From Strongylocentrotus droebachiensis (taxonomy: Eukaryota > Echinodermata > Echinoidea > Camarodonta > Strongylocentrotidae), in contig JAVYIG010000592.1 of the NCBI GenBank assembly GCA_035222895.1, positions 1-64,000 of the forward strand: a DNA stretch of 64,000 nucleotides, in the 5' to 3' direction. The notes under the pieces are model-generated. The model had not been told where the DNA came from, did not search any database, and saw only the letters and a program-made list of their open reading frames with translations. Positions within the stretch are counted from its first letter, which is position 1, and each line of letters starts with the position of its first letter. A program made the translations under genes and the position numbers. Of this stretch, positions 38,001 to 45,593 are shown piece after piece.

Positions 38001-41000
38001 TCCCTAGCTTTGTTTGTTTGTTTAATTTTCATATCAGAAGACAACATGCGTTCAGTAAAACAATAACAAATAGAATACCGGTAATGAATTACAAGATAAA
38101 ATAAACGGCTGGATAGCCCATATTCAGCGATATCGAGCTCATTTGAAAAAAGAAAAAAGAAAATCTTGATTTCTCTAGATGTTGATCTCTTTCATTCTGA
38201 AGTACCAGACTTGTTCATTGTACAGTGTACCTGTCATGGTTTCAACTCTGAATAATGCAGGTATAAAAATACTTCAGAGGTTTTATTACAGATATGCTTA
38301 AAAGTCCCCCCACCCTTCCCTTAAAAAAAGAATTGTATAATATAACATTCTATTAATGTGATTATTAATTGAATAATAACCACTTCAGCTTTTAGAATTA
38401 CTTCATTGTCATTTGGCTTGAAAAATGGGATACTGAAAAATCATGGTTTGAATGAAACAGGCAGTGAAGTTATTGTAGGGCTTTCTCCCATAGACTAAAG
38501 TTGGTCTACCTTTGTTCAGCCTTTCTTCTCTTCACAATCTACACCCCTACTGTGCGTTTACAAGCATTCATACCAACTTGCATGGTATTGAAGAGAGTTC
38601 AAAGGACCTGTCTGTAAACTGTAAGATGAGAAAGGTGTTTACTTGCGGACTGGTGGCTGTACATAATTCACAGCTTTGTTCACTTTTCAGTCATAGTATA
38701 CATTGGTACAGGATCAGGTAAAACTGTGTGAATTGAAGTGGTTCTTGGCAGGGATATCTATTCCAACCTTCGAGCTTCGTTGGGTGAAGACTAAACAAAT
38801 TAATTGAATTCTTGGAATGGAAGAAACTGGGAAGTGAGAGTAACAATTATCTCATTACCAGGATGGTTTCAGGTTTGTGTAAAAGGGACACTATGAGTAG
38901 AAAGAAAGAGAGAAGAAAGAAAGGAAGGAAGAAGAAAAAAAAGAGTGAAAGTAAGACAGACACACAAGCAGAAAGGTACCGGTATACATAAAGACGTGGT
39001 TAAGAGAGACAGACAGAAAGAACAACAGAAGGAAAGACGGCATAAAGAAAAAAACAGACAAAAAGGAAAAGATCTAAACAAAATTAAAAAACAGAATGAA
39101 AGAAAGGAAAAGAGCAATTAATCACATCAGCTTTTACAGGTGCTACATGTACTTTGAAAATGGGTGAGTGGCACACAAGTCACTTGTGCCCCATACTAAT
39201 GTGCCACAGCCGCCACTGATCATAATACATGTACATGTTTGATATTTCTTCACATCTCTGTTTCCTCTTCTTCAAGATAATCTGCCTCCTTCAATACTGA
39301 AGATTCTTGCAGATGCCTGATTGTTTTTCTAGACAGTTTAAATTTGAGAAGGTAGCACATTCATTTTTCTTTATAAAGTTAAGTGTATCGTTTTAGTTTT
39401 AATTAAGGGGGGGGGGGCACAGGCTGCCTCTGCTCTTCCCCTAAGTATGCCCCTGATTATAATACTACTTTCATCATCATTATTATTACTCTTTTTTTAA
39501 AATTGCCCTGTCTTGTACTCTTTACCTTTACCTTTACCTTTACCGCAAATACTGGAAGAATGCTGAGACAGCAGTCGAGCTTCCAGGTCTATCTTCTTGG
39601 TCTATCTTCTTGAACTCATTCTCTTTAATAATAATAATTCTCTTTAAGGGAGGCAGAGGGGCAAGAGGTTGCATCTTGACTGGACAATGTACCATGTATA
39701 TGTACAATGTCCCAGAAGCAAAGAAATTAAAGAAATCAGTTTGAGTATTGAGAGATATGACACTGTTCCTTCCAGCAACGATCAAGCCTGGATTTGAAGG
39801 TGTCTATGGTGGGAGCTTGAACTACTACTTCAGGCAGAGAGTTCCAGTCGTCAATCACTCTGTGACTAAATGTGTTCTTCCTTACATTTGTCCTACACCT
39901 CGGCTTTGCAAGCTTGAGACTATGCCCTCTTGTAGGTGTGTCTGCTAGTTGGAAGAAGTGGTCAGGGTTGAGTCTGTCATGCTCATAAATGATCTTGTAC
40001 ACCTGAATCATGTCTCCTCTCCTTCTCCTGTACTCAAGTGATGGCAAGTTCAGGCATTTAAGTCTCTCTATGTAAGGTAGGTGTTTCATTGAGGAGATCA
40101 TCTTTGTTGCTCTCTTCTGTACTCTCTCCACAGCTTTTGCGTCTGAAATGTACCTTGGCGACCAGATTACATTTCCGTACTCAAGGAGGGGGCGCACTAG
40201 TCCCTTAAACAGCTTGGGAATGGTGGATGTGTCATGACACTGAAAGGCACGTCTGATGCTGATCAGGACCCTGTTGGCCTTGTTGATGGCATACGACACA
40301 TGGCTGTGGAACTTCAGTTTGTCATCAACAAGTACCCCTAGATCCCTTGCCTCTCCAACTGTACTCAAGGCTGAACTCCCGATTGTGTAGCGCTCCTGAC
40401 AGTCTCCAGATCCAAGATGTAAAACACAGCATTTTCTTGCGTTAAACTGGAGTTGCCACTTTGAGGACCAGTCTGTCAATGAGCACAGGTCAGCTTGGAA
40501 AAGTTTGCGCTGGTCAGGAGTAGAGACGCATGAGAAAGCCTTGGTGTCATCTGCGTAAATTCTTACAGTGGAGTCCAACACCTCAGGGAGATCATTGATG
40601 TAGAGAACAAACAGTGTTGGGCCGAGTACGCTGCCCTGGGGCACCCCACTCTTCACGTTGCACCACTGAGATCTGGCATTATTTACCACCACCCTCTGTG
40701 TTCGGCCATGAAGGAAATCAGCAATCCATGTTTTGAAGTTCCCTTGGATCTTGTAAGCATCAAGTTTTGACAACAGCCGTTGGTGGGGCACGCTGTCAAA
40801 TGCCTTTTGAAAGTCTAAGTAGACAACATCAACCTTTTCTCCTTGATCTAGCAAGGCAGTCCATTCTTCAAGAGTGTGGAGCAGTTGTGTAACACATGAT
40901 CTACCTGGAACAAAACCATGCTGAGAATCACTGATGAGATCATGGGACATCAGATGTTCGACCACCTTATCTCTGATGAGAGATTCCATGATCTTACAGG

Positions 41001-44000
41001 GGACTGATGTCAGGCTTATTGGGCGGTAGTTGTTAGCATCCAACTTGCTCCCCTTCTTGTGCACAGGAACAACGTGGCTTATTTTCCATGCTGAGGGAAG
41101 CCTGCCTTCTTGAAATGACTTGGTAAAGATGATGGCCAATGGAATACACACTGATGCTGCAGTCTCATGTAAAACACAGGGATGGATACCATCCGGTCCA
41201 GCACTTTTGAACTTGGAAAGCAAACTAAGTTTGTGATGTACATCATCTGCAGTAATGTCAAGTGCTGATAAGCATTCAGGAGGTTGCCTAGACTCCAGAA
41301 CTGGTATAGCAGAAGTGTCCTCGTCAGTGAAGGTTGTCTCAAAGAAAGCGTTCAAGATATCCGCTTTCTCTTCATCTGATGTAGCAAAGGTTCCATCTGT
41401 CTTTCTGAGGTCAGGTAACCCACCTCTTGTTTTCAGACTATCTTTGGCATATCTCCAGAATGCTTTTGGATTTTTCTTAACATTCTTTGCAAGATCCCTC
41501 TCAAAGTTAATGCGCAGCTCTTTTGTGAAACATTGGAGTGTCTTTGCCAGTCTTCTAGCTCTTGATATGTCAGTCGGGTGCTTGGTAGTTTGAGCTTGTC
41601 GCCAAGCACGATGCTTCTGTGCTTGCATTTTGAGCGCTTGTTTGTTCATCCAACAGTGCTTTTTCTTTCTTCGGCGTGAAGCAGAACGCGGGATACATTT
41701 CATCATCTTTTCTGTCAATGTTGTGTGAAAGAACGACCAGGCCTGTTCAGTATTCATATCCTTCATAGTCTCTTCCCACTTGACTTCCTCAAGCTCCTCA
41801 CAAATGTCATCATATCGCCCAATGTTGTATTGAAACTTTGGAGGTCGTCTGTCTGCTTCTGGAGCCGATAAGGTGATAGTGAAACAGAGCCCAAGGTGGT
41901 CACTCAGCCCCAGTGGGGGCAACGAAGCAATTTCATCAATCAAGAACTCATTATCTGAAAACACCAAATCCAGGGTGCTGTCTCTCTGACCTTCCCTTTG
42001 TCTAGTGGGAAAACTGACATGTTGATATAGGAAGCAGTCGGCTACAGTTTCCATGAACTCTTGATCTACCTCACTTCTTCCAGCATAGGACCCCCAATCA
42101 ATGTGAGGATAATTGAAGTCCCCGGTAATCAGAAGATGGGTTGGGTTCATATTAGAAACCTCAAGCATCAGATTGCGTAGCTGAAGGTGGTTGTTGACAG
42201 AAGGACTTCTGTATATGCATCCAGCGAGTAGTTTCTTGGAACCAGTAAGTTTCAGTGTGATCCACACAGACTCATCAAAGTTTGTTTGAATGTCACAGTC
42301 CTGTACAAGATGGCAAATTTCATGTGATACGTAAATTGCAACACCCCTCTTTCCATCTGCAACATTTGAGTGAATATCATATCCATCCAGGAAAAAATCC
42401 TGTTCACGTACTGGGTTCTTAACATTTTTGGGGCAGACCTCAGTCAGGAAGACTAAGTCCACTCTGTGCATTTCAAGTATCAGTAGCAGTTCATTCCGTT
42501 TATTCAAAAGGGAATCACAATTTGTGTAAAACACCTTCAATTTGCCACTCTTCTGGAATTGTGAGTTTGTTTGTTGTAGCCTGGATATGTCACCATCGTT
42601 CACATCCCATGATCCTCCATCCACAGTTGTAGTTGTAGATACAGGTGAGCATTCACTGTCACTACTACTACTGGTAGTACATGTAGTAGTACTTTCATCC
42701 TCGCTTCCCTCTATTTCGTCTACAGAGAGTTCATTGTCACTCTCCTGATAAATCAGTGCTGTATCGGCATCGCTTCTGCTGTTTTCGAATGCATAACTAC
42801 TCTCATGACAAGTACCTCTTTCATCCTCATCTGCAGTGAGTTCATCACTTCTCTCCAGATATGACAATGTTACATCGCTTCTGTTACGTTCATAAAAACT
42901 ACTCATATCATCACTAGCCTCAGCTTCATTTCTACTACTAAAGTCTTCACTGCTACTGTAAACTGTTGAAGGGTTTAGTCACAGTTCCTTAGAGCTGTTA
43001 TCCTCTGTGGACTGCTGTGACTTCAGATCAGGATGGGCTTCCCTTTCATGGTTTCGGCTACATGTATGAGGCCTGCTTAGTGGTGCCTGATCTTTCTGCT
43101 TCCCTGTCATAGGAATACTGGCGTAGTACTCCACTTCTAGTCATCTGGATTGTTAAACCATGGACCTACTACGATGGTTAAACCATACTTTACATGTATT
43201 TGGTTTTGGCTAGACATTATTTCCTTGTTTTTAATCTTCAATTTAAAAAAGAAATATATCTAATGAAGGAAGCAATACATAGGTTACATGTATGTTAATT
43301 AACAATGATTTGTCTTTTGTTACAGGCCTATTTTTGTTGTACTGTTTATGCCAGTCAATACTTCAAAACATGTTTGCAAAACTATTTTAACCTCCTAGAC
43401 CAGTTGACCTCCATGTATAACATCTTAGCATACATGTATGATGCCCAACACCAAATTGATTTATGACTTATTCATAAATCATAATTATTAATTTTCTAAT
43501 AGAGTGAGCCGAATAAAATATCTTTGGACCGAGTTAAAGATACACCTGCAAAGGCCACTACTCAATCCCCAAATACATGTACTGTACATGTATGTGTACA
43601 ACAGTACATGTACACCGGTACGATGATTGATTTTGACACTGATGGATTGCAAGCAAACAAATTCAATGATGCTAATTGGATTAGAAATTCATGGAACACA
43701 GCTACTCAAGCATCATTTTGTGGGATATCGATCTATCATGAAATTGCAAGATTTTTAGCCTACAATTTACAAAGCTATGATCCGACTTTTCCATTTTAAT
43801 AGTATATTATGATGTTTGATCTTCTTGCAATGTTTATTCATGTATTATTCCATCATTATTCATGTATCATTATGTCATTATTGTTATACATGTATAAGAA
43901 TGTAATACTTGATTTATGAACTTTGTGAAGTCAAAGTGATTATGATAATGAATTCTATATACATCGTTTTGTTAACCTTTTAACAATATTTCAACAGAGA

Positions 44001-45593
44001 TGGCTTTGTGTCTACACACATTGTGACAAAGGTACAATTGTAGGAAATTATTTTTACCCTTCATCTATCCTTGCAAAATATGAAGTCATGTAATTTTACT
44101 TTTGCGACCACTTTATTTTTCCTCCAAGAAGGGTACAATCTTGTAACTACAACCATAATTGTTTTTTTTTACAGATATATGTTTCCGTCAGATCCAGATG
44201 TGTCCTCCTCCTCCTCCTCCTCCTCATCGTGGCAGAGGAGCTAGAGATGATCCTGCAATCCTTGGTCACTTCTTCAGGGTTGGCTAGGTTTTTCAGTCTC
44301 CAATCGATGGGGAATCAGTGTCTTTATTTTGCACATGCAATTTTTTAAAAATCACATTTGAATCTGAGGACTGCTCTTTGATAAGACATACATGTACAAC
44401 ATGTATCCATATACGTTTAAACAAGCGGAATTTTCAATACAATTGATGCATAGAAGGCCACTTAAACATACAATGCATGAGTTTTGTTTTTGTTTTGTAA
44501 AAGTGAATATTATACATGTATTAATATATACAAGTATTAACAAACACAATAATGATATAATAATCAATAATGACATGATGTAATATAATAATCTAACATA
44601 TGAACAGAACCAATATCATAACAATCAATGATGAAGATGATGATGATGATGATGATGTCGATGATGATGATAACATAATAATAATTATAAAATAAACAAA
44701 TAAAAACTTAGTCTCACCTTCACTGCATCTGAGTGGGCTACCTTCTCAAATGGAATGTCATTGACCTGCATGATCTGGTCTCCTTTGATTAACCCTCTTT
44801 TCTCTGCCAAACTGTTTGGTTCCACCAGCGACACAAAGATCCCCACCGAATGCTCCGCCCCACCCCTGATACTGAACCCCAACCCACCCCCATCCTGGTC
44901 TGACTTCCTCAAAACTATCCTCTTCAAGTCTCTGTTCTGTTCCACCGGTAATTGCACATCTGTTGTCTTTCTTGCAACCTTTCCATGTAGTTCATCCCCA
45001 CCAGGTTGGAGGTGCTGGTGTTGGTGATGCGGTTGCTGCAGATGATTTTGTTCCCGGTAGCTTTGGTTCTGATGCTGAAAACTCGTCTCTGAGTTTTGTT
45101 TAATGTTCGATGGATGGTTAAGCGATTGTAACGAGGAAGATGGTCTTCCAATAGTCCTGGTATTTTGCTGGTAGAGTCTTGATTCGGGTCTAGACATAGA
45201 CCCATTCATTGAGCTCACATTGTTAGGACTGACATTACTGACGACACTTTGTGGTCTTTCGACACTAGCTTTCGTGCACAAGGCATCAACATGTTGCCAA
45301 AAGAGTGTCTGATCTGAAGACGGAATCACTTTTCCAAGCAAAACATAGAGTTGTTTCTTCTCGGGGGTGTTCAAAATACCCATCAGGTTTTGCACGAGTG
45401 TGTACACGTTTCGTTTGGAGTTGTAATCGTTGAGTGCTTGAACGAAATAGGCCTTGTCCTGGCCGTTCAGGAGATTCGTCAAAGATTCGTGTAGGCGTAG
45501 AACATTTGCCGACATCGTTCGCGACGCCGACCCATGTCCCCCCGAAACCCGAGACCGGGAACGCGGGGGCGCAACTGGGTGATGAAGTGACAT
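19590..45593 (-). CDS. WHRN: Whirlin (WHRN/DFNB31) homologue, complete, 14 exons
   Basis: PDZ scaffold protein. In vertebrates it organises the Usher-2 complex and stereocilia tips; the role in this animal is inferred. Fourteen exons join in phase to 1203 aa plus stop. Order: HHD1 (about 27-107; SANVLRLHESLTNLL, RNVYTLVQNL), PDZ1 (about 224-307; carboxylate loop LGFSIRGG), PDZ2 (about 362-445; LGLMIRGG), HHD2 (about 525-599; EALVMALFELFDTHAKFSLL), a linker of some 480 residues with SPSEDSGVDV and poly-Pro, and PDZ3 (about 1108-1190; LGLAVEGG). This is the long-form vertebrate whirlin architecture; human whirlin is about 907 aa, and the extra length is in the linker. The ATG at 45593 is the only plausible start before HHD1. 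Introns carry a CR1-like LINE, a giant foldback and an ATC microsatellite. Confidence 0.96.
20133..20274. mobile_element. MITE, GATGTTGTATTGC family
   Basis: Left end TAGGCCTAAAAAAAGATG with TTGTATTGCC; right end ACAATACAACATACTTAGCC in inverted orientation. It is related to the copy at 57365-57614, sharing GTTGTATTGC and the TAGGTG...GGGTGGGTCGG core. It lies only 37 bp downstream of the exon 13 donor. Confidence 0.65.
20312..20482 (-). CDS. WHRN: Whirlin exon 13: start of PDZ3
   Basis: Acceptor ACATTCCACAG; residues 1084-1140, donor CCAG|GTGAGT. Encodes EAILVKKTQSNLGLAVEGG and the TRQPLPKIIKVQ block, equivalent to TRQPLPRIVTIQ in human whirlin. Confidence 0.95.
20650..21150. repeat. (ATC/ACC)n microsatellite of about 500 bp in whirlin intron 12
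   Basis: A nearly continuous CAT/CAC trinucleotide array; the purest part is about 21045-21107. It gives open poly-Ser/Pro or poly-Met frames that are artefacts. Confidence 0.97.
21428..21979 (-). CDS. WHRN: Whirlin exon 12: Ser- and Pro-rich linker
   Basis: Acceptor TTGTACATCAG, donor CTCAG|GTTAGT; residues 900-1083. Starts HTPKDQRRSIDQTKK, then a poly-Ser stretch and several poly-Pro tracts (ILPPPPPPS, LPLPPPPLDF, TPPPPPPGF) with an acidic EDEDEDE patch. Such proline tracts are candidate SH3 or EVH1 ligands. The fit to whirlin is by position and composition, since this linker is poorly conserved. Confidence 0.9.
22380..22454 (-). CDS. WHRN: Whirlin exon 11
   Basis: Small 75-nt phase-0 exon, acceptor CGTTCTCTTAG and donor TCAT|GTAAGT; residues 875-899 (IGELISRQNSGSEHGIPRRI). 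The only support is the splice sites, the open frame and the in-phase fit between exons 10 and 12. It could be alternatively spliced, as skipping keeps frame. Confidence 0.8.
22958..23216 (-). CDS. WHRN: Whirlin exon 10: Ser-rich linker
   Basis: Residues 788-874, Ser/Glu/Arg-rich (SPRSSEESPRSPDSS). Phase demands entry at 23216 after a purine-interrupted acceptor TATATCTTTGAAG; the better-looking AG at 23210 would cause an early stop. Donor GTG|GTAGGT. The exon contains ATG at 23209, which might also serve a short C-terminal isoform; that is speculation. Confidence 0.82.
23705..24030 (-). CDS. WHRN: Whirlin exon 9: linker with SEDSGVD motif
   Basis: Acceptor TTTCATGTTCAG, donor GAAAG|GTGGGT; residues 680-787 plus two bases. 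Contains SPSEDSGVDVNL, matching the LSEDSGVDAGE block in vertebrate whirlin, and a His-rich stretch. Confidence 0.92.
24431..24520 (-). CDS. WHRN: Whirlin exon 8
   Basis: Phase-0 exon of 90 nt, acceptor CTATTTACAG and donor ACCG|GTAAGT; residues 650-679, encoding LTNEPEERYRGLDT and NGLPDFALP. It resembles the NINALPDVSV linker segment of vertebrate whirlin only weakly. Skipping keeps frame. Confidence 0.85.
24869..25144 (-). mobile_element. tRNA-derived SINE, Leu-like head
   Basis: On the minus strand the head starts GAAGTGTCGTGGTCGAGTGG and has the B-box-like ATGATTCGATCCC. The body is TTTGGCAAGGCATTAATC and AATGGGTACCTGGCAGGG, with a 3' (ATT)n tail at 24871-24887. The same family sits at 58633-59034. 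Confidence 0.8.
25241..25570 (+). mobile_element. MITE-like repeat, AAAGGCATCG family, copy 1
   Basis: Shares AAAAACGAAAAATG..., AAATTTCGATTTCCAATCAT and TTGTAAAAGTCATGGG with the copy at 47935-48320 and ends in GTCACTTTAA as that copy does. The left end is less clear here. The short ORFs inside belong to the repeat. Confidence 0.6.
25924..26073 (-). CDS. WHRN: Whirlin exon 7
   Basis: Acceptor GTACTCCTAG, donor CAGG|GTAAGT; residues 600-649. Continues VEAMK into ARQRGYF, as vertebrate whirlin has MKARQ, and then is Ser-rich (SSRYNSSSSIDSRPLTPPR). Confidence 0.93.
26662..26757 (-). CDS. WHRN: Whirlin exon 6: end of HHD2
   Basis: Acceptor CTTTTTCACAG, donor GAAG|GTAAGC; residues 568-599, FSLLSEIRAFIFPRDIDRF onward. 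Compare FSLLSEVRGTISPQDLERFD in human whirlin: unmistakable. Confidence 0.96.
27191..27339. mobile_element. Foldback MITE, TTTCACAAA family
   Basis: Ends GGGGCCCGTTTCACAGAGTC and CTTGTCATCAGTGACAAATG (inverted, with TTTTGTGAAACACCCC). Inverted counterpart of the 16531-16683 element. Ends about 19 bp before the whirlin exon 5 donor. Confidence 0.7.
27358..27573 (-). CDS. WHRN: Whirlin exon 5: HHD2
   Basis: Acceptor TCCCTGGAACAG, donor TAAG|GTAGGA; residues 496-567. Encodes LLSENERGTMMYYLEEYQ and EALVMALFELFDTHAK, the second harmonin-homology domain. Confidence 0.95.
28083..28349 (-). CDS. WHRN: Whirlin exon 4: second half of PDZ2
   Basis: Acceptor ATCTATCATTCAG, donor TTCG|GTGAGT; residues 407-495. 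Encodes VGDQILDVNSRNFLDIEH and TIKDVGKLPYGRTTID, matching human VKDVGRLPHARTTVDE. Its acceptor directly follows a (ATCT)n stretch. Confidence 0.96.
28350..30607 (-). other. Whirlin intron 3, no gene
   Basis: Starts beside exon 4 with (GATA)n at about 28357-28371 and a following stretch that resembles a truncated LINE 3' end in the antisense sense. AT-rich DNA follows, with a purine-rich GAAGAAGAAG zone (28640-28765), several TACATGTA palindromes, and a SINE fragment at 29893-29952. No exon was seen on either strand. Confidence 0.6.
29893..29952 (-). repeat. SINE fragment, Thr-like family
   Basis: CACTAGTGCATCAACTTGG and GGTTTCAAACC match the head-body junction of the copies at 36381 and 58081. 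The rest is absent. Confidence 0.5.
30608..30733 (-). CDS. WHRN: Whirlin exon 3: first half of PDZ2
   Basis: Acceptor TGTTTTCCAG, donor TAAG|GTAAGT; residues 365-406. Encodes LGLMIRGGKEFGLGIYITGI, like LGLTIRGGAEYGLGIYITGV in human whirlin. Phase 0 at both ends. Confidence 0.97.
31920..32568. mobile_element. TA-flanked foldback element (Tc1/mariner-type ends)
   Basis: Ends TACCGTAAATCTCCGTGTAT and ATACACGGAGATTTACGGTA are perfect inverses, bounded by TA on both sides. An internal partial terminus, GTGTATAAGGCGCACCCCC, repeats near 32492. A poly-A run of about 48 nt (31966-32013) is inside. TA duplication suggests a Tc1/mariner-mobilised element; it does not code. Confidence 0.7.
32848..34619. 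mobile_element. Giant foldback element with 6-bp target duplication
   Basis: 1772 bp, almost all inverted repeat: arms at about 32848-33730 and 33770-34619. Termini are GGTCATTCCATGTCAAATCA on each side, flanked by CTGGGG (32842-32847 and 34620-34625). Removing the element restores TTTTCTGGGGCTACTTTTTC, which resembles nearby flanking sequence. The centre is a degenerate array of GGACAATTACCCC units with long C and G runs. Each arm has four AGGTCA-type sites, two of them as a DR2. An 88-codon frame is open in both arms, probably because the arms are copies of each other. It sits in whirlin intron 2. Confidence 0.85.
34825..35040 (-). CDS. WHRN: Whirlin exon 2: end of PDZ1 and inter-PDZ linker
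   Basis: Acceptor TTTATTTGCAG, donor GAAG|GTGAGA; residues 293-364. Encodes ILKAVNKLVLYVKSVGRVPG then TYTWVNPKGRSVSPP, matching human IYTWVDPQGRSISPP, and GDEKK at its end. Confidence 0.96.
36381..36535 (-). mobile_element. tRNA-derived SINE, Thr-like head
   Basis: The minus strand carries GGTGGTCTCGTAACTG and the B-box-like GGTTCGAAACC, then the body CACTAGTGTCCTTTGGCAAG and the tail GCATGCACATGCTTTCTTAG. Same family as 18007 and 58081. Confidence 0.7.
39521..43000 (-). mobile_element. CR1-like non-LTR retrotransposon (LINE)
   Basis: Contains one intact ORF (39736-42906), a 3' UTR of about 190 bp and a terminal (GGTAAA)4 array on the minus strand (39521-39544) in place of poly-A, which is a CR1/L2-type feature. 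The 5' limit is not defined; no separate ORF1 is visible, so the copy is probably truncated. It is oriented in the same direction as whirlin, inside its first intron. No target duplication was found. Confidence 0.85.
39736..42906 (-). CDS. LINE endonuclease/reverse transcriptase (ORF2), intact
   Basis: 1056 codons with no stop or frameshift. Encodes the protein for target-primed reverse transcription. A Ser/Asp/Glu-rich N-terminus (1-120) precedes an APE-type endonuclease (about 125-350; LLITGDFNYPHIDW, LGLSDHLGLCF, with the GDFN and SDH motifs). The reverse transcriptase spans about 540-830 (YRPISLTSVPCKIMESLI, QHGFVPGRSC, VYLDFQKAFDSVPH, GVPQGSVLGP, and the catalytic YADD at 784-787). The C-terminus has RGHSLKL and FSHRVIDDWNSLP, typical of CR1/Jockey-type elements. 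A stop precedes the first Met by about 24 codons, so ATG 42906 is the likely start. The open frame suggests recent activity. Clade assignment is less certain than family. Confidence 0.92.
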   Translation of the reverse strand: MSSFYERNRSDVTLSYLERSDELTADEDERGTCHESSYAFENSRSDADTALIYQESDNELSVDEIEGSEDESTTTCTTSSSSDSECSPVSTTTTVDGGSWDVNDGDISRLQQTNSQFQKSGKLKVFYTNCDSLLNKRNELLLILEMHRVDLVFLTEVCPKNVKNPVREQDFFLDGYDIHSNVADGKRGVAIYVSHEICHLVQDCDIQTNFDESVWITLKLTGSKKLLAGCIYRSPSVNNHLQLRNLMLEVSNMNPTHLLITGDFNYPHIDWGSYAGRSEVDQEFMETVADCFLYQHVSFPTRQREGQRDSTLDLVFSDNEFLIDEIASLPPLGLSDHLGLCFTITLSAPEADRRPPKFQYNIGRYDDICEELEEVKWEETMKDMNTEQAWSFFHTTLTEKMMKCIPRSASRRRKKKHCWMNKQALKMQAQKHRAWRQAQTTKHPTDISRARRLAKTLQCFTKELRINFERDLAKNVKKNPKAFWRYAKDSLKTRGGLPDLRKTDGTFATSDEEKADILNAFFETTFTDEDTSAIPVLESRQPPECLSALDITADDVHHKLSLLSKFKSAGPDGIHPCVLHETAASVCIPLAIIFTKSFQEGRLPSAWKISHVVPVHKKGSKLDANNYRPISLTSVPCKIMESLIRDKVVEHLMSHDLISDSQHGFVPGRSCVTQLLHTLEEWTALLDQGEKVDVVYLDFQKAFDSVPHQRLLSKLDAYKIQGNFKTWIADFLHGRTQRVVVNNARSQWCNVKSGVPQGSVLGPTLFVLYINDLPEVLDSTVRIYADDTKAFSCVSTPDQRKLFQADLCSLTDWSSKWQLQFNARKCCVLHLGSGDCQERYTIGSSALSTVGEARDLGVLVDDKLKFHSHVSYAINKANRVLISIRRAFQCHDTSTIPKLFKGLVRPLLEYGNVIWSPRYISDAKAVERVQKRATKMISSMKHLPYIERLKCLNLPSLEYRRRRGDMIQVYKIIYEHDRLNPDHFFQLADTPTRGHSLKLAKPRCRTNVRKNTFSHRVIDDWNSLPEVVVQAPTIDTFKSRLDRCWKEQCHISQYSN
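44205..44227 (+). repeat. (CTC)n microsatellite
   Basis: Short CTC array in whirlin intron 1. Confidence 0.85.
44630..44672 (+). repeat. (GAT)n microsatellite
   Basis: GATGAT array close to the whirlin exon 1 donor, about 46 bp downstream of it in the gene's orientation. Confidence 0.85.
44718..45593 (-). CDS. WHRN: Whirlin exon 1: HHD1 and first part of PDZ1
   Basis: Starts ATG at 45593, MSLHHPVAPPRSRSRV, and covers residues 1-292; donor GAAG|GTGAGA. HHD1 has NVLRLHESLTNLLNGQDKAY and ILNTPEKKQLYVLLGKVIP. PDZ1 has LGFSIRGGAEHSVGIFVSLV, nearly identical to vertebrate LGFSIRGGSEHGVGIYVSLV. A Gln/His-rich stretch lies between the domains. Confidence 0.97.

Larger units (their letters stand above)
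35041..44717 (-). other. Whirlin intron 1, repeat-rich
   Basis: 9.7-kb intron in phase 0. It contains a SINE at 36381, the CR1-like LINE at 39521-43000, a CTC repeat near 44205, a GAT repeat near 44635 and more than twenty TACATGTA palindromes. Outside the LINE there is no recognisable coding sequence. Confidence 0.75.

Noticed and set aside
43524-43799. 91-codon plus-strand frame in whirlin intron 1
   Set aside because: No recognisable protein; part is made of TACATGTA repeats.
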